DNA of 64,000 nucleotides from CAVWDU01 sp963753815 (GTDB lineage Bacteria > Pseudomonadota > Gammaproteobacteria > Pseudomonadales > Halieaceae). The position numbers and the translations under genes are program-made. Numbering within the stretch: position 1 is the stretch's first letter; each line of letters opens with the position of its first letter. The notes beneath the pieces were generated by a model. That model ran no database searches, was not told the origin of the DNA, and saw nothing but the letters and a program-made list of their open reading frames with translations. The stretch lies in assembly GCA_963753815.1 (NCBI GenBank), contig CAVWDU010000007.1:434001-498000 (forward strand), in the 5' to 3' direction. This document shows positions 28,759 through 37,625 of this stretch, piece after piece.

Positions 28759-30471
28759 TCACTTGCTCGCCGCCTGCCCGGATGGCGTCTCCCGCCGGTA
28801 GACAACTTCGCCTTCCTTGATCGTCTGCAGCACCTCGATGTCGGCGAGCTTACTTTCGTCAACCTGTAATGGGTTGGCCGACAGGACAGCGAAATCAGCG
28901 AGTTTACCCGGGCTTATCGATCCCTTCGACGCCTCCTCGAAGTGTTGCCAGGCGGGCCACAGCGTCATCGCCTTCAGCGCCGTCGCCACCGGCACCCGGT
29001 GCTCCGGGCCAAGTACGTAGCCGCTGCGCGTCGTGCGGGTAACGGTCGCCGACAGCACCCGCATGGAATCCGGCAAGGCAACGGGGGCATCGTGGTGAGT
29101 ACCGAAGCGCATGCCGCGGGCAAGCACCCAGCCGGTCGGTGAGATATTTTCCGCCCGTTCCGCCCCCAGCACCGACTGGCGGTGCCAGTCACCCCAGTAG
29201 AACGTGTGCATCGGGAACAGGGAGGGGAAAACGCCGAGTTCCCTCAGTGCCTCGACCTGTTCCTCGCGCAACACCTGGCCATGGATCAGCACGGGGCGGT
29301 TATCGACTTCCGGGTGCCTGCTTTTCGCCGCGCGTATGGCGTCGATGAGGCGATCGGTGGCCGCATCACCATTGGAATGCACCAGGATCTGCCAGCCATT
29401 GGCATAGGCCTTTTCGACGGCCGCTTTGGTGGTTTCCTCATCGATGGCCGCATAGCCCCGGTAGTCTTCCGACTGGCCCTGCGGCGGCACGAAATACGGG
29501 TGGCTGAGCCAGGCAGTCTTGCCCTGGGGCGAGCCGTCGATGGTCAGCTTGACACCGCCGACCCGGTAGCGGTTTTTATACTCCAGGGAGGGCGCGGGGT
29601 CCTTCACCTCGAGCACATCGGGGTAGCTGACGAGATCGACCGCCAGGGCGCCGCGCGCGGCCACCCGCTGGATGGCCGCGAGACCCTCGCCGGTGGCTCG
29701 CCCCTCCTGCACGGTGGTGTAGCCGAATGATGCCGCCAGGCGGGTACCTTCGATGACCAGTCGCTCATTGAACGCATCGTCAAAATTTGACACCAGCCCG
29801 AACAACACCTGGAAAAATGCGTATTCCTCCATCACCCCGTTGAGCTCCTGCGAGCCCTGGCGTCGGCGGAAAACCCCGCCGTCAGGGTCCTGGGTGGCCG
29901 CGTCCACGCCGGCGATTTCCAGCGCCTTGCTGTTGGCAACGCCGAGGTGGCCGGACTGGTGAATGATGATCACGGGTTTTTCGGTGGAGACCTTGTCGAG
30001 GTCATCGCGCGTGGGATGTTGCTGCGTCGCAAGTTGTGAGTCATCGTAACCGAAGCCCACTATCCAGCCGATCTCGTCAACAATCTCCGGGTTATCCTTC
30101 GCCCAGGCCTTCAACAGCGACACAACCGAGGCGGCATCCTTACCCTGCCCGTCGGGGGGCGGCAGCAGGTTCGCTGAAATCGCCTGCAGGCCGATGAGGT
30201 AGGCATGACCGTGAGAATCGACGAATCCAGGCACCAGGGTTTTTCCACCCAGGTCTATTTTCCTCACTTCAGGGCCCGTTTTCTCCAGGACCTCCGGCAG
30301 TGCGCCGACCGCGACAATCAGGCCATCGCGTACACCGACCGCGGCGGCCACGGGCATGGCGTCATCCATGGTGATGACCGTTGCGTTGTGATAAACGAGT
30401 TCGGAAGCGGCCGTGGCCGCGTGTGCAAATGCGGCGATCGCGAGGAAGCCAGTAGCGATAATCGGTTTCAC
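28759..30471 (-). CDS. Secreted amidohydrolase family protein (YtcJ-like)
   Basis: A 570-residue metal-dependent hydrolase with a Sec signal peptide (MKPIIATGFLAIAAFAHAATA). The metal-binding motif FVDSHGHAYLIGL, the central IIIHQSGHLGVANSKALEI and GTHHDAPVALPDSMRV are typical of the YtcJ/DUF6282-like amidohydrolase_3 family, which acts on cyclic amides or N-acyl amino acids in the periplasm. The composite beta domain is seen at both ends (DLGGKTLVPGFVDSHG and GSISPGKLADFAVLS). No operon partner is adjacent. The substrate cannot be predicted. Confidence 0.85.
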   Translation of the reverse strand: MKPIIATGFLAIAAFAHAATAASELVYHNATVITMDDAMPVAAAVGVRDGLIVAVGALPEVLEKTGPEVRKIDLGGKTLVPGFVDSHGHAYLIGLQAISANLLPPPDGQGKDAASVVSLLKAWAKDNPEIVDEIGWIVGFGYDDSQLATQQHPTRDDLDKVSTEKPVIIIHQSGHLGVANSKALEIAGVDAATQDPDGGVFRRRQGSQELNGVMEEYAFFQVLFGLVSNFDDAFNERLVIEGTRLAASFGYTTVQEGRATGEGLAAIQRVAARGALAVDLVSYPDVLEVKDPAPSLEYKNRYRVGGVKLTIDGSPQGKTAWLSHPYFVPPQGQSEDYRGYAAIDEETTKAAVEKAYANGWQILVHSNGDAATDRLIDAIRAAKSRHPEVDNRPVLIHGQVLREEQVEALRELGVFPSLFPMHTFYWGDWHRQSVLGAERAENISPTGWVLARGMRFGTHHDAPVALPDSMRVLSATVTRTTRSGYVLGPEHRVPVATALKAMTLWPAWQHFEEASKGSISPGKLADFAVLSANPLQVDESKLADIEVLQTIKEGEVVYRRETPSGQAASK

Positions 30472-30622
30472 GGTAGAGAGTACCTCAGCTATGCGTCAGA
30501 AAAGTCCGGCGGGGGCCCGGCTTGAAAGACGGCCACCGATCCTGTGTGCACAGTATAGATACAAAAATGTGGCTGTGTTGAGCACGCCATGCTCGCACTC
30601 CTTCGCAAGACACCGCATCGGA

Positions 30623-31654
30623 TCACTGCCGGCCGGCGTACTTTTCGACCAGGGCCTGGACCAGCACCTCTGCTGGCATACTCAATGGGCGCTCGGCAGC
30701 GTGGACAACTTCCACCGGCGCTTGCTGCGGCCAATCGAGCGGGTTCATTTCCACCAGCTGGCCGGCTGCCAGCTCGGCCTCCGCATCTTGCGGGTAGAGG
30801 CCCATCACCGCGTCGCTTTGTTGCACCACCGACTTCATCAATGTGAGATTATCGCTGTAAAGGTAGTAGTCCTCGGTCGATGAAGTCTCCAGTCCTTCGC
30901 GTGCCAACTGGTAGTCCGCCCAGGCGACATACCATGCCGGGAGTCGCGCCCCCAGCCGCGGATACTGCAGGTACCGTGATATTTTCCGGTCTGCGAGAAG
31001 CGTGAGCGGATGTCCGGGCCTGCCCACGACTATTGGCGAAGGGAGGGTCAGCTCCACAGACTCAACCCCGGGGCGCTTCGACTCCCTGTCCGGGTAGCAG
31101 ACCAGCAGCTCAATAGCCCTTTCAGCCAACATGGAGAGCAGTGCGGGGCGGTTGTCACTGGTGACCGTGAAGCGCATGGATGGGTAGCGCCCCAGAAAAC
31201 TGGCCAGGACAGGCGCCAGTAGCAGGTTGGCCAGCGTCGGGTCAATGCCGACACTGAGGTGGCCGGTTTCCGGGTTACCGACCAGCTTTATTTCGCGCTC
31301 GACCGCCTCCGCGCGGCGGATGATCGCTCTTGCTCCTTCGACGGCGACTTCACCCGCGGCCGTCAGCGCCACGCCGGCGCGGCTGCGCTGGAATAGCGGC
31401 CGACCGTAGTGGATCTCCAGCCGCTGGATGCTCTGGGTCAGTCCGGACGGCGTAATGCCAAGCCGCCTGGCCGCCGCCTGGAACGCGGCCGCTCCGACGA
31501 GCGCCAGGACAGGCGTGACTGCCGACGCGATGAAGGCTATGTCGGCAAGGACAAGCGCGACTGCAAGCAGGAAGAGGTGCGTGACGGTGTCCGGGGCAAG
31601 CAGGGTGAGCGCCTCGGCGACGACGATGACGACGACTGAAGCGCTGGCAGACAC
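30623..31654 (-). CDS. LysR-family regulator with a hydrophobic N-terminal extension
   Basis: The last about 280 residues are a standard LysR protein: the helix-turn-helix AARRLGITPSGLTQSIQRLE and the ligand-binding domain (NPETGHLSVGIDPTLANLLLA onwards, two alpha/beta lobes). In front of the helix-turn-helix there is no ATG, GTG or TTG in frame for about 60 codons. The nearest start is a GTG at 31654, which adds a strongly hydrophobic stretch (SVVVIVVAEALTLLA and LFLLAVALVLADIAFIASAV). That stretch could be one or two membrane helices, which would be most unusual for LysR proteins, or the 5' end may be damaged. It is divergent from a membrane protein gene. Confidence 0.75.
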   Translation of the reverse strand: MSASASVVVIVVAEALTLLAPDTVTHLFLLAVALVLADIAFIASAVTPVLALVGAAAFQAAARRLGITPSGLTQSIQRLEIHYGRPLFQRSRAGVALTAAGEVAVEGARAIIRRAEAVEREIKLVGNPETGHLSVGIDPTLANLLLAPVLASFLGRYPSMRFTVTSDNRPALLSMLAERAIELLVCYPDRESKRPGVESVELTLPSPIVVGRPGHPLTLLADRKISRYLQYPRLGARLPAWYVAWADYQLAREGLETSSTEDYYLYSDNLTLMKSVVQQSDAVMGLYPQDAEAELAAGQLVEMNPLDWPQQAPVEVVHAAERPLSMPAEVLVQALVEKYAGRQ

Positions 31655-31854
31655 CTGGCCGAAGTGGTGTGACCCCCGGGAGAGACCGGGCTTGATCGGC
31701 CGCACCCGCGGCATTATCACCGCTGCACTCCCGCCACGCGGGCTCCTCTCCAAAGACTGCTAGACTAGCGCGACCGGGTGGCCAAAAGGTCCCGGCACTC
31801 ACCCCGCAGATGACTCACGAACAAGTCAACGCGATGTGGAGGGATAGACGCATT

Positions 31855-32592
31855 ATGTGGAGTTATCTCAACTCCGCCGCCGGCCTGGCGCTGATCCTGG
31901 CGACCCATTTCTTCGCCGGGCGTGTGCGCCGGGAGCGACGTTTCCAGGCACCGCTGATGAACATCATCGCCGGCATCGCCATCGCCTACGCCTTTATCGA
32001 CGTCTATCCTCACCTGGCGCGGCAGCAGCTAACGATGGACGCCGTGGACCTGGGCCCCATCACCACGTACCTGACCCACCACGCATACCTGATGGCCCTT
32101 CTGGGTTTCTGCGTCTACGTGGGTATGCGGGTACTCAATAACACGGCCAAGGTCACGCGCGCCCGCATCGCCTACTCAGGCGTGCTGGCGTCCATGTGCC
32201 TGTATGCGGGATTTATCGGGTACATGCTGGCAGAGCAACCGCTGTACCGTCCACAACCCGCGCTGTTGTTCGGGCTCGCCATGAGCGCGCATTTCCTCGG
32301 GATTGATCATTCACTCAGCCAGGAGCGACACGCCAACTACGACGGAGTGGTTCGCTACCTGCTGATCGGGTTTACCACCCTGGGGTGGCTGGGTGGCTTC
32401 CTGTACACCATTTCCGAGATCGTGTACGCGCTGGCCTTCGCCTATATCGCCGGCGGCATCGTCGCCGTCAGCGCGATCAGCGACCGGGCCCGAATCCGGA
32501 CTTCCCGCGACTTCCTCGGCTTTCTCGCCGGCGTGGTGCTCTACAGCTGCGTACTGCTGGCACTGGAAGCCTACCGGGCGGCGGGGCCCTGA
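31855..32592 (+). CDS. Integral membrane protein of unknown function
   Basis: A 245-residue protein with about 7-8 hydrophobic helices. The His-containing segments TTYLTHHAYLMALLG and HFLGIDHSLSQERHANYDG lie between helices and might bind a metal; the overall pattern recalls ZIP-type transporters, but the ZIP motif is not clear. ATG 31855 is chosen over 31834 and 31810 because the hydrophobic helix begins at once and a GGAGGG lies upstream at 31838-31843. It is divergent from the LysR gene, which may regulate it. Confidence 0.6.
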   Translation: MWSYLNSAAGLALILATHFFAGRVRRERRFQAPLMNIIAGIAIAYAFIDVYPHLARQQLTMDAVDLGPITTYLTHHAYLMALLGFCVYVGMRVLNNTAKVTRARIAYSGVLASMCLYAGFIGYMLAEQPLYRPQPALLFGLAMSAHFLGIDHSLSQERHANYDGVVRYLLIGFTTLGWLGGFLYTISEIVYALAFAYIAGGIVAVSAISDRARIRTSRDFLGFLAGVVLYSCVLLALEAYRAAGP

Positions 32593-32602
32593 CCGCCGTG
32601 TC

Positions 32603-33655
32603 TCACCGCAAGCCGGCGTTGATGCTATCGAGCACCTTGCTGCCGGGACACAGCTCCTGCTCTGTCAACTCACTCAGTGGGCGCGGCGGCGTCTGCAGGT
32701 GATCATGCAGATCGGGGGCATCCCTCTCCGCGAACAACAGGCCGGTCAACACGCGGCCCTCCACCTGGTGGTCGTGAATTGCGCGGAGTGCGGCCTGCCG
32801 GTCCGTCAGGTCGTGACCGCCATCGCCACCCTTGTGCAGCCGGATCATCGAGCCATCGTGCAGCAGCACTTCCTGGGTCTTGCCCTCTTCGTAGTCCGTC
32901 AGTATCTCCTCCCGCATGGGCACGAAATCGACCTTCACCACGTCCTTGTTCTCCCGTACGAACGGATAACTCTTGGTGGAACCTTCGTGATTGTTGAACG
33001 TGACACACGGTGAAATCACGTCGAGGAAGGCAAATCCCTGGTGGCAGATCGCGGCCTTCAACAACGGTACCAGCTGTGCCTTGTCGCCAGAGAATGAACG
33101 GGCCACAAAGGTCGCGCCCAATTGCAGAGCGATGGCGGCGAGATCGATCGACTGAAACTGGTTCACGGTACCTTTCTTGCTCCGAGAGCCGAGGTCGGCG
33201 GTGGCGGAATCCTGGCCCTTGGTCAGGCCGTAGCAGCCGTTGTTCTCAACGATGTAGATCATGTTCACGTTGCGTCGCACCACGTGGGCAAACTGACCCA
33301 TGCCAATGGACGCGGAGTCGCCATCGCCGGATATTCCAAAATAGATCAGCTCGCGGTTTGCCAGGCTCGCTCCCGTCGCCACCGACGGCATCCGCCCGTG
33401 CACCGAGTTGAAACCGTGGCTCCTGGCAAGGAAATACGGCGGCGTCTTGGATGAGCAGCCGATGCCCGACATCTTGGCGACGCGGTGGGGCTCTACCGCG
33501 AGCTCGAAACAGGCATCGATGATGGCCGCCGTGATCGAGTCGTGACCACAGCCGGCGCACAGTGTCGACAGCCCTCCCTCATAGTCGCTGCGTCGTAATC
33601 CGAGCGTATTTTCCTTGGCCGCCGGGTGGCGGAACGCGGGTCTCTGGAAACTCAT
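32603..33655 (-). CDS. 2-oxoacid:ferredoxin oxidoreductase, beta subunit
   Basis: A 350-residue thiamine-diphosphate-binding subunit. The cluster-binding cysteines are in LCAGCGHDSITAA and GIGCSSKTPPYFLARSHG. The TPP/Mg motif is IYFGISGDGDSASIGMGQFAH with NMIYIVENNGCYGLTKGQ. It is the last gene of the operon 37343-32603, its start overlapping the alpha-subunit stop by 4 bp. Together the set would convert 2-oxoglutarate (or another 2-oxoacid) and CoA to acyl-CoA, passing electrons to ferredoxin. The alpha subunit is in the neighbouring gene. Confidence 0.9.
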   Translation of the reverse strand: MSFQRPAFRHPAAKENTLGLRRSDYEGGLSTLCAGCGHDSITAAIIDACFELAVEPHRVAKMSGIGCSSKTPPYFLARSHGFNSVHGRMPSVATGASLANRELIYFGISGDGDSASIGMGQFAHVVRRNVNMIYIVENNGCYGLTKGQDSATADLGSRSKKGTVNQFQSIDLAAIALQLGATFVARSFSGDKAQLVPLLKAAICHQGFAFLDVISPCVTFNNHEGSTKSYPFVRENKDVVKVDFVPMREEILTDYEEGKTQEVLLHDGSMIRLHKGGDGGHDLTDRQAALRAIHDHQVEGRVLTGLLFAERDAPDLHDHLQTPPRPLSELTEQELCPGSKVLDSINAGLR

Positions 33656-35550
33656 TGTTGCCCCTCCCGGCTCTGTGTTCGGCGTATCGGGGTGACGCTT
33701 CCGCCGCCGAGATACTCACGCATCATCCGGGTAATCGTGCGCGCGGTGATCGCAAGACCGTCGTAGTGCAGTACTGACACCAGCTTGTCCGGCGGAACCT
33801 CGCACTCATTGATCAGCAGCCGCCGCATCTGGCCGTCCCGGTTCTGCTCGACCACGAACAGCCGCTCGTGCTCGTTGACGAAAGCTTCCACGTCGTCATT
33901 GAAAGGAAATGCCCTGATTCGCATGGTGTCCAGTACAATCCCTTCCTCTTCAAGTATTTCCGACGCCTCGTAGCTCGGCGAGGCGGTGGTGCCGAAAAAG
34001 ATCAATCCATAGCGGGTCGGCCGGCTGGCGGATTTGATCTTGGGCTGAGGTACGAACGCCTTGGCGGTCTCGAATTTCTTCAACAACCGTTCCATGTTGC
34101 GCACGTAGGCTGCGCCGTCCTCGGTATAAATTGCGTATTCATCACGCGACGTGCCACGCGTGATGTAAGAGCCTTTTTCAGGGTGCGAGCCCGGCAACGT
34201 CCGGTAAGGAATACCATCGCCGTCGACATCCAGGTAGCGCCCCCACCGCTCGTTCAAGGCATCCAGGCCTTCCCGGTCCAGCACCTTGCCCCGCTTGAAA
34301 CGGCGCGAATCGTCCCAGACCAGCGGCGGGGACATGGTGTCGTTCATGCCGAGATCCAGGTCCGACATGATGATGACCGGCGTCTGCAGTTCCTCAGCCA
34401 GGTCGAACGCCTCGACCGTCATTTCGAAACACTCCGCGGCAGTGGCCGGAAATAGCAGCACGTGCTTGGTATCGCCGTGGGAGGCGTAAGCCGCGAACAG
34501 GATATCGGACTGCTGGGTGCGCGTGGGCATACCCGTGGACGGCCCGGCGCGCTGCACGTCCACAAGCACTGCGGGAACCTCTGCGTAATAGGCCAGGCCG
34601 AGGAACTCGGCCATCAGGGAAAGCCCCGGACCACTGGTCGCGGTGAACGAGCGCGCGCCATTCCAGCTGGCTCCGATGACCATGCCGATGGCGGAAAGCT
34701 CGTCCTCGGCCTGGACAATGGCGTAATTCTTCTTGCCCGTACCGGGGTCGATGCGCAGGCGGTGAGCGTATTTCTCGAAGGCCTCGACCACGGAGGTGGA
34801 CGGCGTCAGCGGGTACCAGGAGGCGAAGGTTGCACCGCCGTATATCGCACCGAGCGCGGTGGCTGTGTTGCCATCCATTAGAATGTGCTCGAACTCCTCT
34901 ATATGAGGTGCCTGGTGACCGCCACGTGCGACGCGCAATCCGAGCGGACAGCTGAAATTCCGACTGGCGTACTGGTAACCCATCTCCAGCGCCTGCAGAT
35001 TGGGCGTGATCAGCCGCTCCTTGCCTCTGAACTGGTCCGCCACGAGGGTCTGGAAAACGCCGAAGTCGATATCGAGCAGTGCCGCCAGGGCACCGACATA
35101 AATGATGTTCTTGAACAGCAGGCGCTGGCGTGCGTCCGTATACTCGCGCAGGCATATTTCCGTGAACGGTATGCCGATAAAGGTCAGGTCGCTGCGCTGC
35201 AGGCGAAGGTCGAGCGGCTTGGTGCTGTCGTAGACGAAATAGCCTCCCGGCTCCACTTCCTGGATGTCGCGTTCCATGCTGTCGGGATTGACGCAAACCA
35301 TGATATCGACACCGCCGCGGCGCCCCAGATAGCCCTGCTGGCTGACGCGCACCTCGTACCAGGTGGGCGCTCCCTGAATGTTGGACGGAAAAATATTGCG
35401 CGGCGCTACCGGGATCCCCATACGAAAAATCGCCTTGGCGAACATGTGGTTGGCGCTGGCTGAGCCGGTACCATTGACGTTCGCAAACTTGATGACGAAA
35501 TCGTTGACTGCCTGCGGCTCGGACACCACCGTATTGACTTGCGAACTCAT
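33652..35550 (-). CDS. 2-oxoacid:ferredoxin oxidoreductase, fused gamma-alpha subunit
   Basis: A 632-residue protein. The N-terminal about 190 residues are the gamma domain (VNDFVIKFANVNGTGSASANH and GVDIMVCVNPDSMERDI); the rest is the alpha subunit (MDGNTATALGAIYGGATFASWYPLTPST, FTATSGPGLSLMAEFLGLAYYAEVPAVLVD, TQQSDILFAAYASHGDTKH). The KorA-type arrangement without a ferredoxin domain fits a two-subunit KGOR. The ATG at 35550 overlaps the stop of the FAD/iron-sulfur gene (ATGA). The protein is in the middle of a three-gene coupled operon. Confidence 0.9.
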   Translation of the reverse strand: MSSQVNTVVSEPQAVNDFVIKFANVNGTGSASANHMFAKAIFRMGIPVAPRNIFPSNIQGAPTWYEVRVSQQGYLGRRGGVDIMVCVNPDSMERDIQEVEPGGYFVYDSTKPLDLRLQRSDLTFIGIPFTEICLREYTDARQRLLFKNIIYVGALAALLDIDFGVFQTLVADQFRGKERLITPNLQALEMGYQYASRNFSCPLGLRVARGGHQAPHIEEFEHILMDGNTATALGAIYGGATFASWYPLTPSTSVVEAFEKYAHRLRIDPGTGKKNYAIVQAEDELSAIGMVIGASWNGARSFTATSGPGLSLMAEFLGLAYYAEVPAVLVDVQRAGPSTGMPTRTQQSDILFAAYASHGDTKHVLLFPATAAECFEMTVEAFDLAEELQTPVIIMSDLDLGMNDTMSPPLVWDDSRRFKRGKVLDREGLDALNERWGRYLDVDGDGIPYRTLPGSHPEKGSYITRGTSRDEYAIYTEDGAAYVRNMERLLKKFETAKAFVPQPKIKSASRPTRYGLIFFGTTASPSYEASEILEEEGIVLDTMRIRAFPFNDDVEAFVNEHERLFVVEQNRDGQMRRLLINECEVPPDKLVSVLHYDGLAITARTITRMMREYLGGGSVTPIRRTQSREGQQ

Positions 35551-37343
35551 GTTCGGGGACCCCGCAGAATCGGACTGGCCTTGGTGACCTGGTAAAGGAA
35601 TCGCTGCATATCCCAGGCCCCCGTCGGGCAGCGTTCCGCACACAGGCCGCAATGCAGGCAGACGTTTTCATCTTTGACCATGACCCTTCCGGTCTGGGCA
35701 AGTTTGTCAGAGACGTACAAATCCTGGCCCAGTTCCTCAGCCGGCGCGCGCAGGCGCCCGCGCAGGTCCTTCTCGCGGCCATTGGCGGTGAAGTTGATGC
35801 AGTCAGTCGGACAGACGTCCATGCAGGCGTCGCACTCAATACACATGTCGGTGCTGAACACGGTCTGCACGTCGCAGTTCAGGCAACGCTCAGCTTCCAG
35901 ATAGCCGGTTTTCCTGTCGAAGCCCTTTTCCACCTCGAGCTTCCGGTCGGCCAGGGCGCTGTCCTTCTCCTCGTGAGGCACCGCATAGCGCTCGTCTGCC
36001 GTGACGCCGTTGTCATAGCTCCACTCGTGAAGCCCCATCTTCTGGCTGACCAGGGTCACCCCCGGCGGCGGTCGCTTGGCGATGTCCTTGCCACGACAGA
36101 ACAGGTCGATTGATATCGCCGCCTGGTGCCCGTGCGCCACGGCGGTGATAATGTTCTCCGGCCCAAAAGCCGAGTCACCCCCGAAAAAAACCTCGGGCAG
36201 CGTCGACTGGAAGGTTTCGCTGTCGATCTCGGGAAGATCCCATTTGCCAAAGCTGATACCGAGGTTGCGTTCTATCCAGGGAAAGGCGTTCTCCTGGCCT
36301 ATCGCGATCAGCACGTGGTCGCATTCGAACAAGACCGGCTCTTCCTCGACCGGCACCAGACTGCGGTTACCGCGCTTGTCGTAATGCACATCGACCCGCT
36401 GGAAGCGCACACCGGTCAGTTTGCCTTCATCGTGCACAAACTCCAGCGGCACATGGTTGTTGTAGATCGGGATGTCTTCCGACATCGCGTCGTCCTTTTC
36501 CCAGGGAGACGCTTTCATTTTCGCGAACTCGCTGCGCACGACAACCTTGACCTCTTTGCCGCCAAGTCGGCGAGCGGTCCGACAACAATCCATCGCCGTG
36601 TTACCACCACCGAGGACGATGACGCGCTCCGCGATCGAGTCGATGTGCTCGAAAGCAACCGACGACAACCAGTCAATGCCCACGTGAATGTGGGCGGCGG
36701 CTTCCTCGCGGCCCGGCAGGTCCAGGTCAGAGCCGCGAGGTGCGCCCGTGCCGACGAAGATGGCATCGTAGCCCTTGTTGAGGATGTCCTGCATGCTGTC
36801 GACATAGGTCTCGAATATCTGGTTCACACCCAGGTCGAGCACGTAATCAACCTCCTCCTCCAGCACCTCGACAGGCAAACGGAAGGCAGGAATCTGGCTG
36901 CGCATCATGCCACCCCCGCGCGCCTGGTCGTCGTACAGATCGAGCTTGTAACCCAGAGGCGCCAGGTCGCGGGCAACCGTGAGCGACGCCGGGCCGCCCC
37001 CGATCAACGCGACACGCTTGCCATTGTCGTCGTCGGGTACGGTCGGCATCAGGTGTTTGACGCCTTGCTTGTTGTCAGCGGCGACGCGCTTGAGACGACA
37101 GATCGCCACCGGTTCGGTCTCGACCCGCCCACGCCGGCAGGCCGGTTCACAGGGACGGTCGCACGTGCGGCCGAGAATTCCGGGAAAGACATTGCTCTCC
37201 CAGTTCACCATGAAAGCGCCGGTGTAATCGCCAGCGGCTATCAAGCGGATATATTCCGGTACCGGGGTATGGGCCGGACAGGCCCACTGGCAGTCCACCA
37301 CCTTGTGGAAGTATTCCGGGTTCTTGATATTGCTCGCTTTCAT
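35547..37343 (-). CDS. FAD/4Fe-4S oxidoreductase (GltD-like) of the 2-oxoacid:ferredoxin oxidoreductase operon
   Basis: A 598-residue protein that probably moves electrons between ferredoxin and NAD(P)H. The N-terminal cluster region has CQWACPAHTPVPEYIRL and CDRPCEPACRRG, followed by the FAD motif VALIGGGPASLTVARDLAPLG and the NAD(P)H motif VIVLGGGNTAMDCCRTARRLG. The C-terminal 100 residues hold a bacterial ferredoxin-like domain with CIECDACMDVCPTDC and CLHCGLCAERCPTGAW. The ATG at 37343 has GAGGC just upstream and removes 19 unlikely residues. First gene of a coupled trio with the two KGOR subunits, so it is a likely electron exit for that enzyme. Confidence 0.88.
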   Translation of the reverse strand: MKASNIKNPEYFHKVVDCQWACPAHTPVPEYIRLIAAGDYTGAFMVNWESNVFPGILGRTCDRPCEPACRRGRVETEPVAICRLKRVAADNKQGVKHLMPTVPDDDNGKRVALIGGGPASLTVARDLAPLGYKLDLYDDQARGGGMMRSQIPAFRLPVEVLEEEVDYVLDLGVNQIFETYVDSMQDILNKGYDAIFVGTGAPRGSDLDLPGREEAAAHIHVGIDWLSSVAFEHIDSIAERVIVLGGGNTAMDCCRTARRLGGKEVKVVVRSEFAKMKASPWEKDDAMSEDIPIYNNHVPLEFVHDEGKLTGVRFQRVDVHYDKRGNRSLVPVEEEPVLFECDHVLIAIGQENAFPWIERNLGISFGKWDLPEIDSETFQSTLPEVFFGGDSAFGPENIITAVAHGHQAAISIDLFCRGKDIAKRPPPGVTLVSQKMGLHEWSYDNGVTADERYAVPHEEKDSALADRKLEVEKGFDRKTGYLEAERCLNCDVQTVFSTDMCIECDACMDVCPTDCINFTANGREKDLRGRLRAPAEELGQDLYVSDKLAQTGRVMVKDENVCLHCGLCAERCPTGAWDMQRFLYQVTKASPILRGPRT

Positions 37344-37625
37344 TCTGCCTCGGGACTCCCGGCAAACGGCGCCTTGCGGTCTGCCTCTGAGCGGTCGCAA
37401 CTCGGTTCATCCCAGTATGGCAAGAGTCTGGGTATCTGACCAATAAAACACGCTGTTTGCCGCCATTTGCAGGATGCCGATAACCCCGATGATTGAAGGG
37501 CCCACCGGGCCGGCCCAGGGTCAGGGCGACACGCGGGACAAATTCCACGCCGCGAGGTATCGTCGGGGAACACCAGCAACACGCCGGTGTCACACGCTAC
37601 AGTGGATTGCGCAATGGAGGCAGCA

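Noticed and set aside
36126..37439. A 437-codon plus-strand open frame
   Set aside because: Antisense to the FAD/4Fe-4S subunit of the 2-oxoacid:ferredoxin oxidoreductase operon; no recognisable motif.
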